Below, piece after piece: positions 9,644 through 19,098 of a DNA stretch of 64,000 nt (its first letter is position 1; each line of letters starts with the position of its first letter). The notes beneath the pieces are model-generated. The model worked only from the letters and a program-made list of their open reading frames with translations. It was not told where the DNA came from and did not search any database. Position numbers and translations under genes: made by a program. The stretch is from JAXHMB01 sp034521755 (GTDB lineage Bacteria > Bacteroidota > Rhodothermia > Balneolales > Balneolaceae). The stretch is taken from positions 186,001-250,000 of the forward strand of contig JAXHMB010000003.1 in NCBI GenBank assembly GCA_034521755.1. Direction: 5' to 3'.

Positions 9644-11218
9644 TTGACAAAAAAACTACAGACATTTTTCCAGGCATTATCCTTCAGGCGATGTATTATT
9701 GGTCCGTTTATTGGTATGGTCATGCTTCTGGGTTTAAGCCCGATTTTGTCCTTCGCTCAACCTTTAATTGGCGCTAAAAACCTGGCTCTGGGAGGAGGAG
9801 GCACTGCTTATCTTACCGGCGTTGAAGCCAACTTCTACAATCCTGCCAACCTGATGATTTATGACCGAGAAGGAAGTATTCATTTCAGTGTTGCCAGTGG
9901 GGGCTTCTTTTTTGAACCCGTTTTATCTGATAATGAAGCCCAGCAACAGGCCGAAAACTTTCGGGATATTTTTTCAGTATACCGGCCCGGGAGTCAACAA
10001 ATAACTTCAGATCAGCGTGATGCGATTATTCGAGAGAATTATCTGGGCAGCAACGCAATTTCTCAGCATCAAGCCTATGCTGAAGTACTGCTGGGTGGTA
10101 TTCAATGGCAAAAAGCGGATCATTCCTTTTCGTTGGTTGCACGCTCAAGATATGCATCCAGGATTGAGGTTGGTTCAGGATGGTACTCCACAGACTTTAA
10201 AAATAATGGAAATAATTCGGTACGCGATTTCACCTTGATTCGGCAAAATCAAACACTTCATGAAATTTCATTTGCCTATGCCAGAGAGTTTGACTTTATC
10301 AATGGACTGCTCCCAAAAATAAGAAAATTATATATAGGTATAGCCCCGAAATTTATAATCGGTGGAGCTTACAGTAACGCCGTTTATGATGCACGATATG
10401 TTCAGACAGGAAGTCAGCCCCAAGCCAGCTTTGTGGATGAATTCAGTTACCGGTCATCCGGCTCTTACTCTGATATGGTTAGAACTTATAGCAGTGGTGC
10501 TGCAGCCCAGCAAGCTATTAACAATAACTTGAGCGATGACTTTTACCTTAACCCCACGGGCTATGGATTCGGCTTTGATTTTGGGCTGACTTATGTAATT
10601 CCGCTCCAAAGCAATACAGCAATTTATGATACCGGAAAAAGTCGCAGAACTGTTGATCAGTCGTTGCGATTTGCTTTTTCGGTTACGGATCTGGGTTTTA
10701 TTACCTATACCAAGTCCCCATTTCAAATATACAAAGAACGTCAATCACAGAAGCTGGGAACTGAAGGTATTATTAATTCAAAGTTTATTGGATCAGCGGG
10801 ACAATACCTCTCGATCTTTGAAAATGCTTCAGTATTGCCAAACCCATTTTTAACCTCAACCAGTCGATCCGGGGATAGCTTTACACAAACGTTGCCTACA
10901 TCATTAAACACCGGATTTTTTCTGGATTTAAGTCGTATCAAAATTAGTGGAGATCTGACATTAGCTCTTAAGGATAATGCGTTCAAAAGCACAAAATTAA
11001 CCGGCCACTTTGGGCTTGAAACTCATCCCCATCCCAATATTCCAATACGTGTTGGAACTCAGCTGGCAACCGGGCTTCCCATTCATTTAGGTCTGGGAAC
11101 TGGTGTAGAGACAAGATATTGGGATTTCTTTATTTCAACGCAGGTATTGGTAAAGTCCAGTTCACTAACCACAGAGTTAATAGGTGGAGCATTAGCGGGT
11201 TTACAGTTTCATCTGTGA
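9644..11218 (+). CDS. outer-membrane beta-barrel protein (DUF5723/PorV-like)
   Basis: The 524-residue product starts at TTG 9644. A basic N-terminus, a hydrophobic stretch at about residues 20-36 and a cleavage-like SFAQ form a signal peptide. Just after it, GAKNLALGGGGTAYLTGVEANFYNPANLMIYD matches in style the N-terminus of Bacteroidota PorV/FadL-like barrels, where NPA marks the start of strand 1. The rest consists of alternating hydrophobic strands with many Tyr, Gly, Asn and Ser, ending LIGGALAGLQFHL. I favour a surface barrel with unknown cargo; the DUF5723 label is a guess from the N-terminal pattern. It is tightly coupled to the helicase gene upstream, which has no obvious functional link. 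Confidence 0.6.
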   Translation: MTKKLQTFFQALSFRRCIIGPFIGMVMLLGLSPILSFAQPLIGAKNLALGGGGTAYLTGVEANFYNPANLMIYDREGSIHFSVASGGFFFEPVLSDNEAQQQAENFRDIFSVYRPGSQQITSDQRDAIIRENYLGSNAISQHQAYAEVLLGGIQWQKADHSFSLVARSRYASRIEVGSGWYSTDFKNNGNNSVRDFTLIRQNQTLHEISFAYAREFDFINGLLPKIRKLYIGIAPKFIIGGAYSNAVYDARYVQTGSQPQASFVDEFSYRSSGSYSDMVRTYSSGAAAQQAINNNLSDDFYLNPTGYGFGFDFGLTYVIPLQSNTAIYDTGKSRRTVDQSLRFAFSVTDLGFITYTKSPFQIYKERQSQKLGTEGIINSKFIGSAGQYLSIFENASVLPNPFLTSTSRSGDSFTQTLPTSLNTGFFLDLSRIKISGDLTLALKDNAFKSTKLTGHFGLETHPHPNIPIRVGTQLATGLPIHLGLGTGVETRYWDFFISTQVLVKSSSLTTELIGGALAGLQFHL

Positions 11219-11372
11219 TACCAAACTCTGTCAACCTGTCAAGTGTTTACTGATAAAAAGGTAACAATTGTTATTTTGCCAGTATCACTGACTAATTGGT
11301 AGGAGGAATAAAGTTGGTGCCTTATTTGCACACATAAAAAGAAATTGTAAAAAATATATCTGACTTACATTT

Positions 11373-13913
11373 ATGAGCAACAAGTTTAACAGTTTTGCAA
11401 ACTTCGAAGATATCGAAGATCAGCTTGATGATTTTGAGCAAGCTATACCGCTGATGTCAGAAGAGGAAGAAAAGGAATTATCTCAGACCGAAATACCTGA
11501 GAATCTTCCTATTCTTCCCTTAAAGAATACGGTACTGTTTCCGGGTGTGGTAGTACCCATTACCGTAGGCAGAGACCGCTCCCTGGCCATGGTTAAAGAA
11601 GCCTATGAAAATGACAAGATCATTGGCGTGGTTACCCAAAAGAATGAAGATGATGAAGATCCCGACGAAGGTGACCTCTATCGGGTAGGTACGGTAGCAC
11701 AAATCTTGAAGCTGATAAAAATGCCGGATGGCAGCAAGAGTATCGTCATCCAGGGGAAAACCCTCTTCAAGGTTGAAGAGTTTACTCAAAAAGACCCTTA
11801 CTTTAAGGCTAAAGTAGAAGCCTACCGTCAGGAAATGGACATCTCCGGAGTTGAACTAGATGCTTCTATCCGTTCAGTGAAAGAAACAGCATCGAAGATT
11901 GTTAACTTGTCTCCCAACATACCTTCTGAGGCATCAGTAGCAATCAACAATATCAGCAGTCCTACATTTTTGCTGAACTTCATATCTTCAAACCTAAGCG
12001 TATCTGTTGAGGACAAGCAACAAGTGTTGGAGATAAGAAAATTTTCCAAGCGTCTTAATAAAGTGATGGAGTTCCTCAACAAAGAGCTGCAGGTATTGAA
12101 CCTTAGTGAAGAAATACGCAGTAAAGTAAAAACCGATATCGATGAGCAGCAGCGTGACTTCTACCTTCGCCAGCAAATGAAAGCCATTCAGGAAGCCCTG
12201 GGTGAAGATGGTGAACAACAAGAAATCAGCAAACTCCGCAAAAAGCTCAAAGAAAAAGATCTTCCTGATGAAGCCCGTGAGACAGCCGAAAAAGAACTTT
12301 CGCGACTGGAACGAACTCCCAATTCTTCGCCAAATTACGGTATCATCCACAGTTATGTTGAGTGGATTCTGGATCTGCCCTGGAACAAGTATTCTGAGGA
12401 TAATCTTGATTTGGACAACGCCCAAAATGTGCTGGATGAAGATCATTACGGGCTGGATAAAGTCAAGAAGCGTATCGTTGAATATCTGGCAGTACTAAAG
12501 CTGAAAAAAGATATGAAAGCACCCATCCTGTGCTTTTATGGCCCTCCGGGTGTAGGTAAAACATCGCTGGGTAAATCTATTGCCCGAGCGCTAAACAGGG
12601 AATTCGAACGGTTTAGCCTGGGAGGTATCCGTGACGAAGCTGAGATACGAGGCCACCGCAGAACATATATTGGTGCTCTTCCCGGTCGTATAATCCGGGC
12701 TATGAAAAAAGCAGGCAAAGGTAATCCTGTTATTATGCTGGATGAGATTGATAAAGTGGGAGCCGACCATCGCGGTGATCCCACCTCTGCCCTACTCGAA
12801 GTTCTCGATCCTGAACAAAATGACAGCTTTTCGGATAATTATCTTGAGCTTGAGTATGATCTATCCAGAGTGCTATTCATAGCCACAGCAAACTCCTTGG
12901 ATACCATCCCGGCCCCACTGCGCGACCGGATGGAGATCATCAACATAAGTGGGTACACACTGCAGGAGAAAAGTGAAATTGCCAAGCAACACTTGATTCC
13001 AAAACAAATTAAGGAAAATGGTCTCACCGAAGATCAGATAAAGATCACCAGTCAGGGACTCGATAAAATTATTGATGAATATACCCGCGAATCAGGTGTC
13101 CGTACTCTGGAACGTCAAATTGGTGCAGTTTGTCGAGGCGTAGCAGCCAAAGTTGCCAAAGGTGGCAACAGCGATAAGCAGCACAAGGTAGGCGTCAACG
13201 AGATACAAGAGTATCTCGGTAAACGTAAATATTTCTCTGAAGTAGCTGAACGAACTACCGTACCGGGTGTAGCAACCGGCTTGGCATGGACACCATATGG
13301 CGGAGATATCTTATTTATTGAAGCAAGTGTCTCCAAAGGAAATGGCAAAATTCATATCACAGGTCAGCTCGGTGATGTGATGAAAGAATCAGCCATGTTG
13401 GCAATGTCTTACCTTAAAGCTCATTCCGAAGAGCTTAATATCCCCGAAGATGCTTTCAAATACTGGGATTTACATATTCACGTGCCCAAAGGAGCTGTCC
13501 CTAAAGACGGGCCTTCTGCAGGTGTCTCTATTTTCTCAGCCGTAGCTTCCATCTTTACACAGCGAAAGGTAAAAGGCATACTGGCCATGACCGGAGAAAT
13601 CACACTTCGTGGACTGGTACTTCCTGTGGGCGGAATAAAAGAAAAAGTGCTTGCCGCCAAGCGATCAGGCATTGAAAAAGTACTCCTTCCCAAGAAGAAT
13701 GAAAAGGATGTAGCAGAGATCGAAGACGATGTAATAGGTGATCTCAAAGTCGAATACCTTGAACGCATGGATCCTCTGCTGAATATTGTACTGGACGAAA
13801 AACCGGTACAAGATCCCAAGAAACGGTTTGAAGTTTCCGAAGCCCATAAGAATCAGAATGGAAAAGCAAAAAAGGTCACTGATTCGACAGAAGAATCCAT
13901 TGTGATGGAATAA
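11373..13913 (+). CDS. lon: endopeptidase La (Lon protease)
   Basis: ATP-dependent cytoplasmic protease that degrades misfolded and short-lived regulatory proteins. The 846 residues comprise an N-terminal LON substrate-binding domain (LPILPLKNTVLFPGVVVPI near residue 47), a coiled middle region, the AAA+ module with Walker A GPPGVGKTS near residue 390 and Walker B VIMLDEIDKVG, and the serine protease domain with PKDGPSAG (nucleophile Ser, about residue 712) and the lysine of GGIKEKVLAAKR. The extension of about 50 residues before the LON domain is acidic and rich in Glu and Asp. It is followed by a clear intrinsic terminator, so it is probably monocistronic. No HrcA/CIRCE or other heat-shock operator was recognised in the 150 bases upstream. 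Confidence 0.97.
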   Translation: MSNKFNSFANFEDIEDQLDDFEQAIPLMSEEEEKELSQTEIPENLPILPLKNTVLFPGVVVPITVGRDRSLAMVKEAYENDKIIGVVTQKNEDDEDPDEGDLYRVGTVAQILKLIKMPDGSKSIVIQGKTLFKVEEFTQKDPYFKAKVEAYRQEMDISGVELDASIRSVKETASKIVNLSPNIPSEASVAINNISSPTFLLNFISSNLSVSVEDKQQVLEIRKFSKRLNKVMEFLNKELQVLNLSEEIRSKVKTDIDEQQRDFYLRQQMKAIQEALGEDGEQQEISKLRKKLKEKDLPDEARETAEKELSRLERTPNSSPNYGIIHSYVEWILDLPWNKYSEDNLDLDNAQNVLDEDHYGLDKVKKRIVEYLAVLKLKKDMKAPILCFYGPPGVGKTSLGKSIARALNREFERFSLGGIRDEAEIRGHRRTYIGALPGRIIRAMKKAGKGNPVIMLDEIDKVGADHRGDPTSALLEVLDPEQNDSFSDNYLELEYDLSRVLFIATANSLDTIPAPLRDRMEIINISGYTLQEKSEIAKQHLIPKQIKENGLTEDQIKITSQGLDKIIDEYTRESGVRTLERQIGAVCRGVAAKVAKGGNSDKQHKVGVNEIQEYLGKRKYFSEVAERTTVPGVATGLAWTPYGGDILFIEASVSKGNGKIHITGQLGDVMKESAMLAMSYLKAHSEELNIPEDAFKYWDLHIHVPKGAVPKDGPSAGVSIFSAVASIFTQRKVKGILAMTGEITLRGLVLPVGGIKEKVLAAKRSGIEKVLLPKKNEKDVAEIEDDVIGDLKVEYLERMDPLLNIVLDEKPVQDPKKRFEVSEAHKNQNGKAKKVTDSTEESIVME

Positions 13914-13939
13914 TACTTCTGATAATATACTTTTCTTTA

Positions 13940-13967
13940 AAGCCTGCTCTTTAGAGTGGGCTTTTTT
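13940..13967 (+). terminator. intrinsic terminator of lon
   Basis: A ten-base-pair stem (AAGCCTGCTC pairing with GAGTGGGCTT, including two G-U pairs) around a TTTA loop is followed by a run of T. It starts 26 bases after the lon stop codon. Confidence 0.85.
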
Positions 13968-14014
13968 ATTGGAAATCTATATGTTAGGCACGCAATTAAA
14001 ATTAACGGGCAACA

Positions 14015-14950
14015 GTGACAAAAAAAGGCAGAATAGTACAATCAACAGGCAGCTGGTATGAAGTAGCTGTAGAAGAAGGGGATAATGATAACTCCATTAT
14101 TGAATGCCGGCTGCCCGGAAGATTTCGGCTTGGAGATAATGATATGACCAATCCCATAGCTGTTGGTGATTATGTAGAAATTTCTATCAATGATGACGGT
14201 ACCGGCACAATAGAAGAAATTAAAGATAGGCGTAACTACATTACCCGCGAAGCCACACACGGACGCCAGGGCGAACAACTGCTGGCCTCCAACCTGGACC
14301 TGGCCATTGTCATGCAATCGGTTAGAAAGCCCAAGATTAAAGAAGGCTTTATAAACCGTTTTCTAGTAATGTGCGAGGCTTATGAACTTACTCCTCTTAT
14401 TGTCATTAACAAGATGGACTTGGCCGATGAGAAAGCACAGAACTATGTAAAGCAATTGGGAGAACTTTTTGAGGATTTGGGCTATTCTTTTATTACTACG
14501 AGCATAAAAGACGAACCATCACTTGAGAAACTCAAATCATTCCTAAAAGGTAAAACTTCTGCTATTATTGGTCCATCAGGAGTGGGTAAAACAAGTGTCA
14601 TAAACCATCTTGACCCTAATATTGATCGACCCACCGGAGAAATATCGGATTACTCAAATAAGGGTAAGCATACTACCACCTTTGCAAAGCTTCTTGCCCT
14701 TGAATTTGGCGGCTACCTGGTGGATACTCCCGGAATTCGTGAATTGGGACTGGTAAATATTGAACCATGGGAACTCTCACTTTTCTTCCCTGAAATGCTT
14801 GAAGCACGTAATGAGTGCAAGTTTAATAATTGTACACACAGCCATGAACCCAAATGTGGCGTCATACAAGCATTTGAAGAGGGTAACATTGATGCCGGAC
14901 GATATGAATCTTACCTTCAGATATTAGAGTCTTTAGAAAAAGATAATTAG
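14015..14950 (+). CDS. rsgA: ribosome small-subunit-dependent GTPase A
   Basis: Circularly permuted GTPase assisting late 30S ribosome maturation. The 311-residue protein begins at GTG 14015 (MTKKGRIVQSTGSWYEV) with an OB-fold domain. The permuted G motifs follow in the family's order: NKMD (G4, about residue 132), GPSGVGKTS (G1, about residue 186), then DTPGIRELG (G3, about residue 237). The C-terminal zinc-binding segment ECKFNNCTHSHEPKCGV supplies the expected Cys, Cys, His and Cys. Length and domain order are typical. No ATG precedes the OB fold. Confidence 0.96.
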   Translation: MTKKGRIVQSTGSWYEVAVEEGDNDNSIIECRLPGRFRLGDNDMTNPIAVGDYVEISINDDGTGTIEEIKDRRNYITREATHGRQGEQLLASNLDLAIVMQSVRKPKIKEGFINRFLVMCEAYELTPLIVINKMDLADEKAQNYVKQLGELFEDLGYSFITTSIKDEPSLEKLKSFLKGKTSAIIGPSGVGKTSVINHLDPNIDRPTGEISDYSNKGKHTTTFAKLLALEFGGYLVDTPGIRELGLVNIEPWELSLFFPEMLEARNECKFNNCTHSHEPKCGVIQAFEEGNIDAGRYESYLQILESLEKDN

Positions 14951-15019
14951 CGCATTCCTAAACTTTTCTTTAACATATGGATGGCTATTAAATACCTTAA
15001 ACTTTAAATATACAGACTT

Positions 15020-16135
15020 ATGAAGAAGGGATACAAAATAATACACTCAGGGATGATTGCAGTGATGCTGCTTGCATTTACCTCATTGCCTGTTTTAGCA
15101 CAGTTTGGAAACGCCGGAGAAATTCTCAGGGCCGGTAAAGCAGATGCCAATATTATTATGAAAGAGTACCTTAAACCTATTGGCGAAGGATTCGGCACCG
15201 ATTTAAACTCAGGATGGTTCAGTACCGCTAAAACGCATGCTACCCTCGGATTTGATATTACGGTTAATGCCAGTTTGGCTATTATTCCAAACTCAGGACA
15301 GGCTTTTGATATCACCGGTCTCAACCTGCAGGAAGTTGAGCTTGTGTCAGGCGGACCAAAGACCCCCACAGTTGCCGGGGATGACAATACAGATGTTGTT
15401 TTAGGATCACAAACAAACAACCCTGTAACAGGACAACGTTTATTTGAATTTGACATGCCGGAAGGCAGTGGGTTCCCCTACGTTCCCGCTCCAATGATTC
15501 AAGCCAGTGTAGGAGTTATTAAGAAAACTGATGTGACTCTCAGGTATCTGCCAAAAATTAATTTACCTAACGATGCCGAAGTAAACCTGTTTGGGCTGGG
15601 TGTAAAGCATGAAATTACCCAATGGCTGCCAGGCGGGAATAAACTTCCTATTGACTTAAGTGTTCAGGCCGGTTTTACCAATCTCTCCTCATCGATAGAT
15701 TTTGAAGTGCTTCCGGAAGTCGATAATGATACAAAAAATGAGTTTTCTGCTTCAACCTGGGAAGGACAAAAAGCTAAAATCAGTAGTGATGCTTTTACCT
15801 TGAATGCCATAGTGGGAAAAACATTACCCGTCATTTCTGTTTTTGGAGGCGTAGGTTACCAGACCTCCACGGTTAAAATTTCTACTCCCGGCTCTTATCC
15901 ATTGGTAGTTCCTAACGATGATTATAATCCGGCCGCGGGCCCCTCGGATCCCAACAGCAATACCAAAAAGATTGCCAAGGTTGATGAGCCACTTAATTTA
16001 AAATATGATGAAAACGGTGGCATGCATGTGCTTGCAGGATTCAGGCTTAAGCTCCTGTTTTTTAACATTTCAGGATCTTATACCCTTTCTGAAAACCCTG
16101 TTGCACAGGTAGGCGTCGGAATCGGCATACGCTAA
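15020..16135 (+). CDS. DUF6588 family envelope protein
   Basis: The 371-residue product has a signal peptide of about 28 residues ending VLAQ. Then comes GEILRAGKADANIIMKEYL, followed by KPIGEGFGTDLNSGWFSTA, a pattern I associate with DUF6588 proteins of Bacteroidota. The remainder looks like an outer-membrane barrel, with alternating polar and hydrophobic strands and the end NPVAQVGVGIGIR. Its function is unknown. It is preceded by its own AT-rich leader, follows rsgA by 69 bases and is followed by a strong bidirectional terminator. Confidence 0.7.
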   Translation: MKKGYKIIHSGMIAVMLLAFTSLPVLAQFGNAGEILRAGKADANIIMKEYLKPIGEGFGTDLNSGWFSTAKTHATLGFDITVNASLAIIPNSGQAFDITGLNLQEVELVSGGPKTPTVAGDDNTDVVLGSQTNNPVTGQRLFEFDMPEGSGFPYVPAPMIQASVGVIKKTDVTLRYLPKINLPNDAEVNLFGLGVKHEITQWLPGGNKLPIDLSVQAGFTNLSSSIDFEVLPEVDNDTKNEFSASTWEGQKAKISSDAFTLNAIVGKTLPVISVFGGVGYQTSTVKISTPGSYPLVVPNDDYNPAAGPSDPNSNTKKIAKVDEPLNLKYDENGGMHVLAGFRLKLLFFNISGSYTLSENPVAQVGVGIGIR

Positions 16136-16157
16136 TCTTCTTTGAATACTAATTTTC

Positions 16158-16190
16158 AAAAGGCGCAAGGTTTAAACTTGCGCCTTTTTT
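16158..16190. terminator. bidirectional intrinsic terminator
   Basis: AAAGGCGCAAG pairs perfectly with CTTGCGCCTTT around a short GTTTAAA loop, with A and T tracts on both sides. It lies between the convergent DUF6588 gene and ftsX and can serve both. Confidence 0.9.
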
Positions 16191-16202
16191 ATTGCAACAA
16201 TT

Positions 16203-17087
16203 TTATTCAGCAATAGAAGTGTCTTTGATAAACTTACGTGCCGCCCACTGGCTGCCCCAATAACCCATTAGCATGGATAGCAAAAGCATTGCACCACTCA
16301 GATAATACCATCGCCCATACGGCCATTCTAGTACTCCAAACTGGGGAATAAAGTCAGGAAGCAGGTATTGAAAAAGTACAAAAGCAGCCCAGACAGCCAA
16401 CAAACCGGCAACTAGACCCTGTATCACACCTTCCATAACAAACGGCCTGCGGATAAATCCATTGGTAGCACCCACAAGCTTCATAGCTTTAATCAGGCCC
16501 TTCTTGGCATAGATCGTCAGCCTGATTGTATTAAAAACCAATATGAGAGCTGCAAGAAGAATCAACAACCCCAAGCCTCCCCCGGCAATTGCAACGGTGT
16601 TAAAGCGTGTCTGCATAAGCTCCAGCAACTGCTGATTGAATTCCACTTCATCAACTCCCCGCATGTTGCCTATTTCGGTGACAAGTGAATCTACGGTCTG
16701 TACTTCAGCATCAGGATCAATTTTCAACTTAAAAGAGGCCGGCAAAAATTTCAGATCAGCCAGAGATGATCCACCGGAGCCAAACTCCTTTTCAAAAATA
16801 GTGGCCGCACTGTCTTTCGAAATGTAAGTCATTTCCTGAATAAGTGGTTCTTCACTTAAACTGGATTCAAGCTCCTCTGTCGTCCGGTCGTCCAGATCCA
16901 TTAGAAAGACTTCAACATCGATAGACTTTTTAAGTGACTGTGCTACCTCATAAGCATTATAGGATATTCTTGCCAGTACACCGAGCAACAAAACGGCAAT
17001 AAACAGTGAAAATATAGAAGTGAACGATGCCAGGCGGGCACGTCTAAATCCCGCTATTCCTTCTTTTATTACATATCCTAGGCTCAT
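16203..17087 (-). CDS. ftsX: cell-division permease-like protein FtsX
   Basis: FtsX works with the ATPase FtsE at the division septum, where it activates peptidoglycan hydrolases. The 294-residue product has the characteristic short form: an N-terminal cytoplasmic stretch with GIAGFRRARLASFTS, one helix at roughly 22-44, a periplasmic domain (VDEVEFNQQLLELMQ) and three C-terminal helices containing GATNGFIRRPFVMEG. The FtsX family motif is clear. ftsE is not adjacent, as is common in Bacteroidota. The gene upstream on the same strand, a receptor-like barrel, ends 31 bases before its start. Confidence 0.92.
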   Translation of the reverse strand: MSLGYVIKEGIAGFRRARLASFTSIFSLFIAVLLLGVLARISYNAYEVAQSLKKSIDVEVFLMDLDDRTTEELESSLSEEPLIQEMTYISKDSAATIFEKEFGSGGSSLADLKFLPASFKLKIDPDAEVQTVDSLVTEIGNMRGVDEVEFNQQLLELMQTRFNTVAIAGGGLGLLILLAALILVFNTIRLTIYAKKGLIKAMKLVGATNGFIRRPFVMEGVIQGLVAGLLAVWAAFVLFQYLLPDFIPQFGVLEWPYGRWYYLSGAMLLLSMLMGYWGSQWAARKFIKDTSIAE

Positions 17088-17118
17088 ATTTGGTCAACCA
17101 CTCCTATTTTGCTTTAAA

Positions 17119-19098
17119 TTAATTTCTGAATAATACCCTCACGCCAAATATAAAACGCCGCGGCGGCATCGGGTAACTAGCCGTCTCAAAGTAGCCCAGC
17201 TGAGCAACATCGTCAAGCACATTTTCCCAGCGCAGTAAAAAGATAATTTGCCGGACTCTGGCAGAAACATCCACATCCAGACGATTGAAAACCGGCAAAA
17301 ACGGGTCATTACTCAGCGGCTGCCAAAAATCGAGCACTGGATTGTAGCTCTCAGCTTTATATCGGAATGGAGCTATCATTCCTGCCAAGCCCGCTTTAAT
17401 ATAAGTTGCCCTGTCAAAGAGATATCCTTTTATATAGCCGCTCCCCTTTAGCCAAACTCGCTTGTTTACATCTAACGGGACAGGCTGAGAAAAGGAGCCT
17501 ACATCATCTCGAAATTGATGATAAGCGGCAGAACCGGAAAATTCAAAATGGGTGGAGTTAAACTCAAAGTAAGGTGTCACGGAAACCGAATTGTACCTGC
17601 TTATGTTTGTGAAACTGTTGTTGGTTCCAAGCATCACCGCATTGTTGATGTTTTTGAGCTGTCCACGGATCCCAACTTCAAGTTGTTTGATAGGAAAAAC
17701 AGATACTTTTGCATGAGCTTCCTGAACAGTTTCATTATCCAGTCCCGGGTTTCCCTGATATGAAGTTGAAGACCAATAGAGCTGCTGTATTGTGGGCATT
17801 TTAGTACCGTTGGCAGCTCCTACAGAAAGCGACACATTATCACCCAAACTAACATTAACACCGGCATCCACCACATACGAATTATAGCCATCACTCCTGT
17901 TGGTAAACTCAATTCCTCCATCAAGGGTCAAAATTGCCGTTGGACTAAACTGCGTATTTACCTCAGATCTGAGTATTCCCCAGTTATCTCTTGAAACGCT
18001 GCTTGCAGCAATATTTTTGTTTGAGAACAGCTCATAAGAAGCAGATCCTTCCAATTTCAGCCTGCCCAACTCCATCCATTTGTGAATATTAGCTCCATAC
18101 GATTGCACCTCATAAGAAGTGGTATCTGCTGTTGAAGTAAGATCACGCCCTCTTTTATTAAGAAAAACTCCGGCATGGAAATTATCATTAACCTGAACGG
18201 TATCCGCAGGTCTTCGATAATAGCTTAATGAAAGAGTACTGGCAGAAATATTCGAACTGGCCGAACCTTGGAGAGGAGAAGCTGTAAAACGATCAAAGTT
18301 GAATAGTGCTAAATCAGGAATGGAATAACCGAATGGCTGACTAATGTCATATTTGTTATTCAGGAAATGAAGCTTTAGAAAGTTTTGATTATCCAGCTGA
18401 TGATACACCCTGGCATATATTTGCCGGCCCTTTACTTCTGAATTATTATATTCTCCTCCCCCTCTACGATCCCAATAGCTTATTTCTGCGTTGGTCTTTT
18501 GGCTGAAGTTCTGGCTTACCATAAACTCCAGACTGCGGTAATTAAATTTGCTTTCTGTAAAGTTGAGTTGCGTTAGTGGCTTATTTAGATAATACTGCCT
18601 CAAGTAATACCTGGAACGATAGCTTAACCCTGTATCTTCGCTATAAAGCTTGTCTATCTTTCGGGAAGGAATAAAATCCCAGTTTACGGTACCGCTCACA
18701 GGGTCATTTTGCCGAATACCTTCCCAATACAACTCTTGGTAGCGTGCTTCGTGGGCATTAACCTGCATGGCGTTTGTTCGCGCCAGTGCACCTAATCTGT
18801 ACGAAATCACTCCCGGCTCCCTGTTGAACTTGTCCATCCAGCCCGGTACCAATTTCCAACGCAACGTACTGTCCGAACTAGCCAGATTGCTGCTTAAAGT
18901 ATGGTTGAAAGACCAAGGAATAACCTCAAAAACTTTTTCGGTTGAATCAGCTCCGGCTAAAGTATCTTTGGGAGCGCTATTTAAAACCGTATCAATCGCT
19001 ACCGAATCTGTAGCAAGAGAGTCAAGCTGTGCATATGCAGGAGAACCAGCTGCGACTAACAATAGAAATAGAAGATATGTAATGTTAGCGCTTTTCAA
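17119..19098 (-). CDS. TonB-receptor-like outer-membrane barrel, plug apparently reduced
   Basis: The 659-residue protein begins MKSANITYLLFLLLVAAGSP with cleavage after AYAQ. A Ser/Thr/Asp-rich linker follows, and then long beta-strand repeats ending RRFIFGVRVLFRN, with a terminal aromatic pattern typical of outer-membrane insertion. SVGAANGTKMPTIQQLYWSS and GNPGLDNETVQEA resemble the barrel region of TonB-dependent receptors, where a (R/K)xPTxxQLY...NPxLxxE signature precedes a late strand. I see no TonB box or carboxypeptidase-like domain, and the plug is short or absent. Its start overlaps the cinA stop by four bases (ATGA), so it is co-translated with cinA. The substrate is unknown. Confidence 0.6.
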   Translation of the reverse strand: MKSANITYLLFLLLVAAGSPAYAQLDSLATDSVAIDTVLNSAPKDTLAGADSTEKVFEVIPWSFNHTLSSNLASSDSTLRWKLVPGWMDKFNREPGVISYRLGALARTNAMQVNAHEARYQELYWEGIRQNDPVSGTVNWDFIPSRKIDKLYSEDTGLSYRSRYYLRQYYLNKPLTQLNFTESKFNYRSLEFMVSQNFSQKTNAEISYWDRRGGGEYNNSEVKGRQIYARVYHQLDNQNFLKLHFLNNKYDISQPFGYSIPDLALFNFDRFTASPLQGSASSNISASTLSLSYYRRPADTVQVNDNFHAGVFLNKRGRDLTSTADTTSYEVQSYGANIHKWMELGRLKLEGSASYELFSNKNIAASSVSRDNWGILRSEVNTQFSPTAILTLDGGIEFTNRSDGYNSYVVDAGVNVSLGDNVSLSVGAANGTKMPTIQQLYWSSTSYQGNPGLDNETVQEAHAKVSVFPIKQLEVGIRGQLKNINNAVMLGTNNSFTNISRYNSVSVTPYFEFNSTHFEFSGSAAYHQFRDDVGSFSQPVPLDVNKRVWLKGSGYIKGYLFDRATYIKAGLAGMIAPFRYKAESYNPVLDFWQPLSNDPFLPVFNRLDVDVSARVRQIIFLLRWENVLDDVAQLGYFETASYPMPPRRFIFGVRVLFRN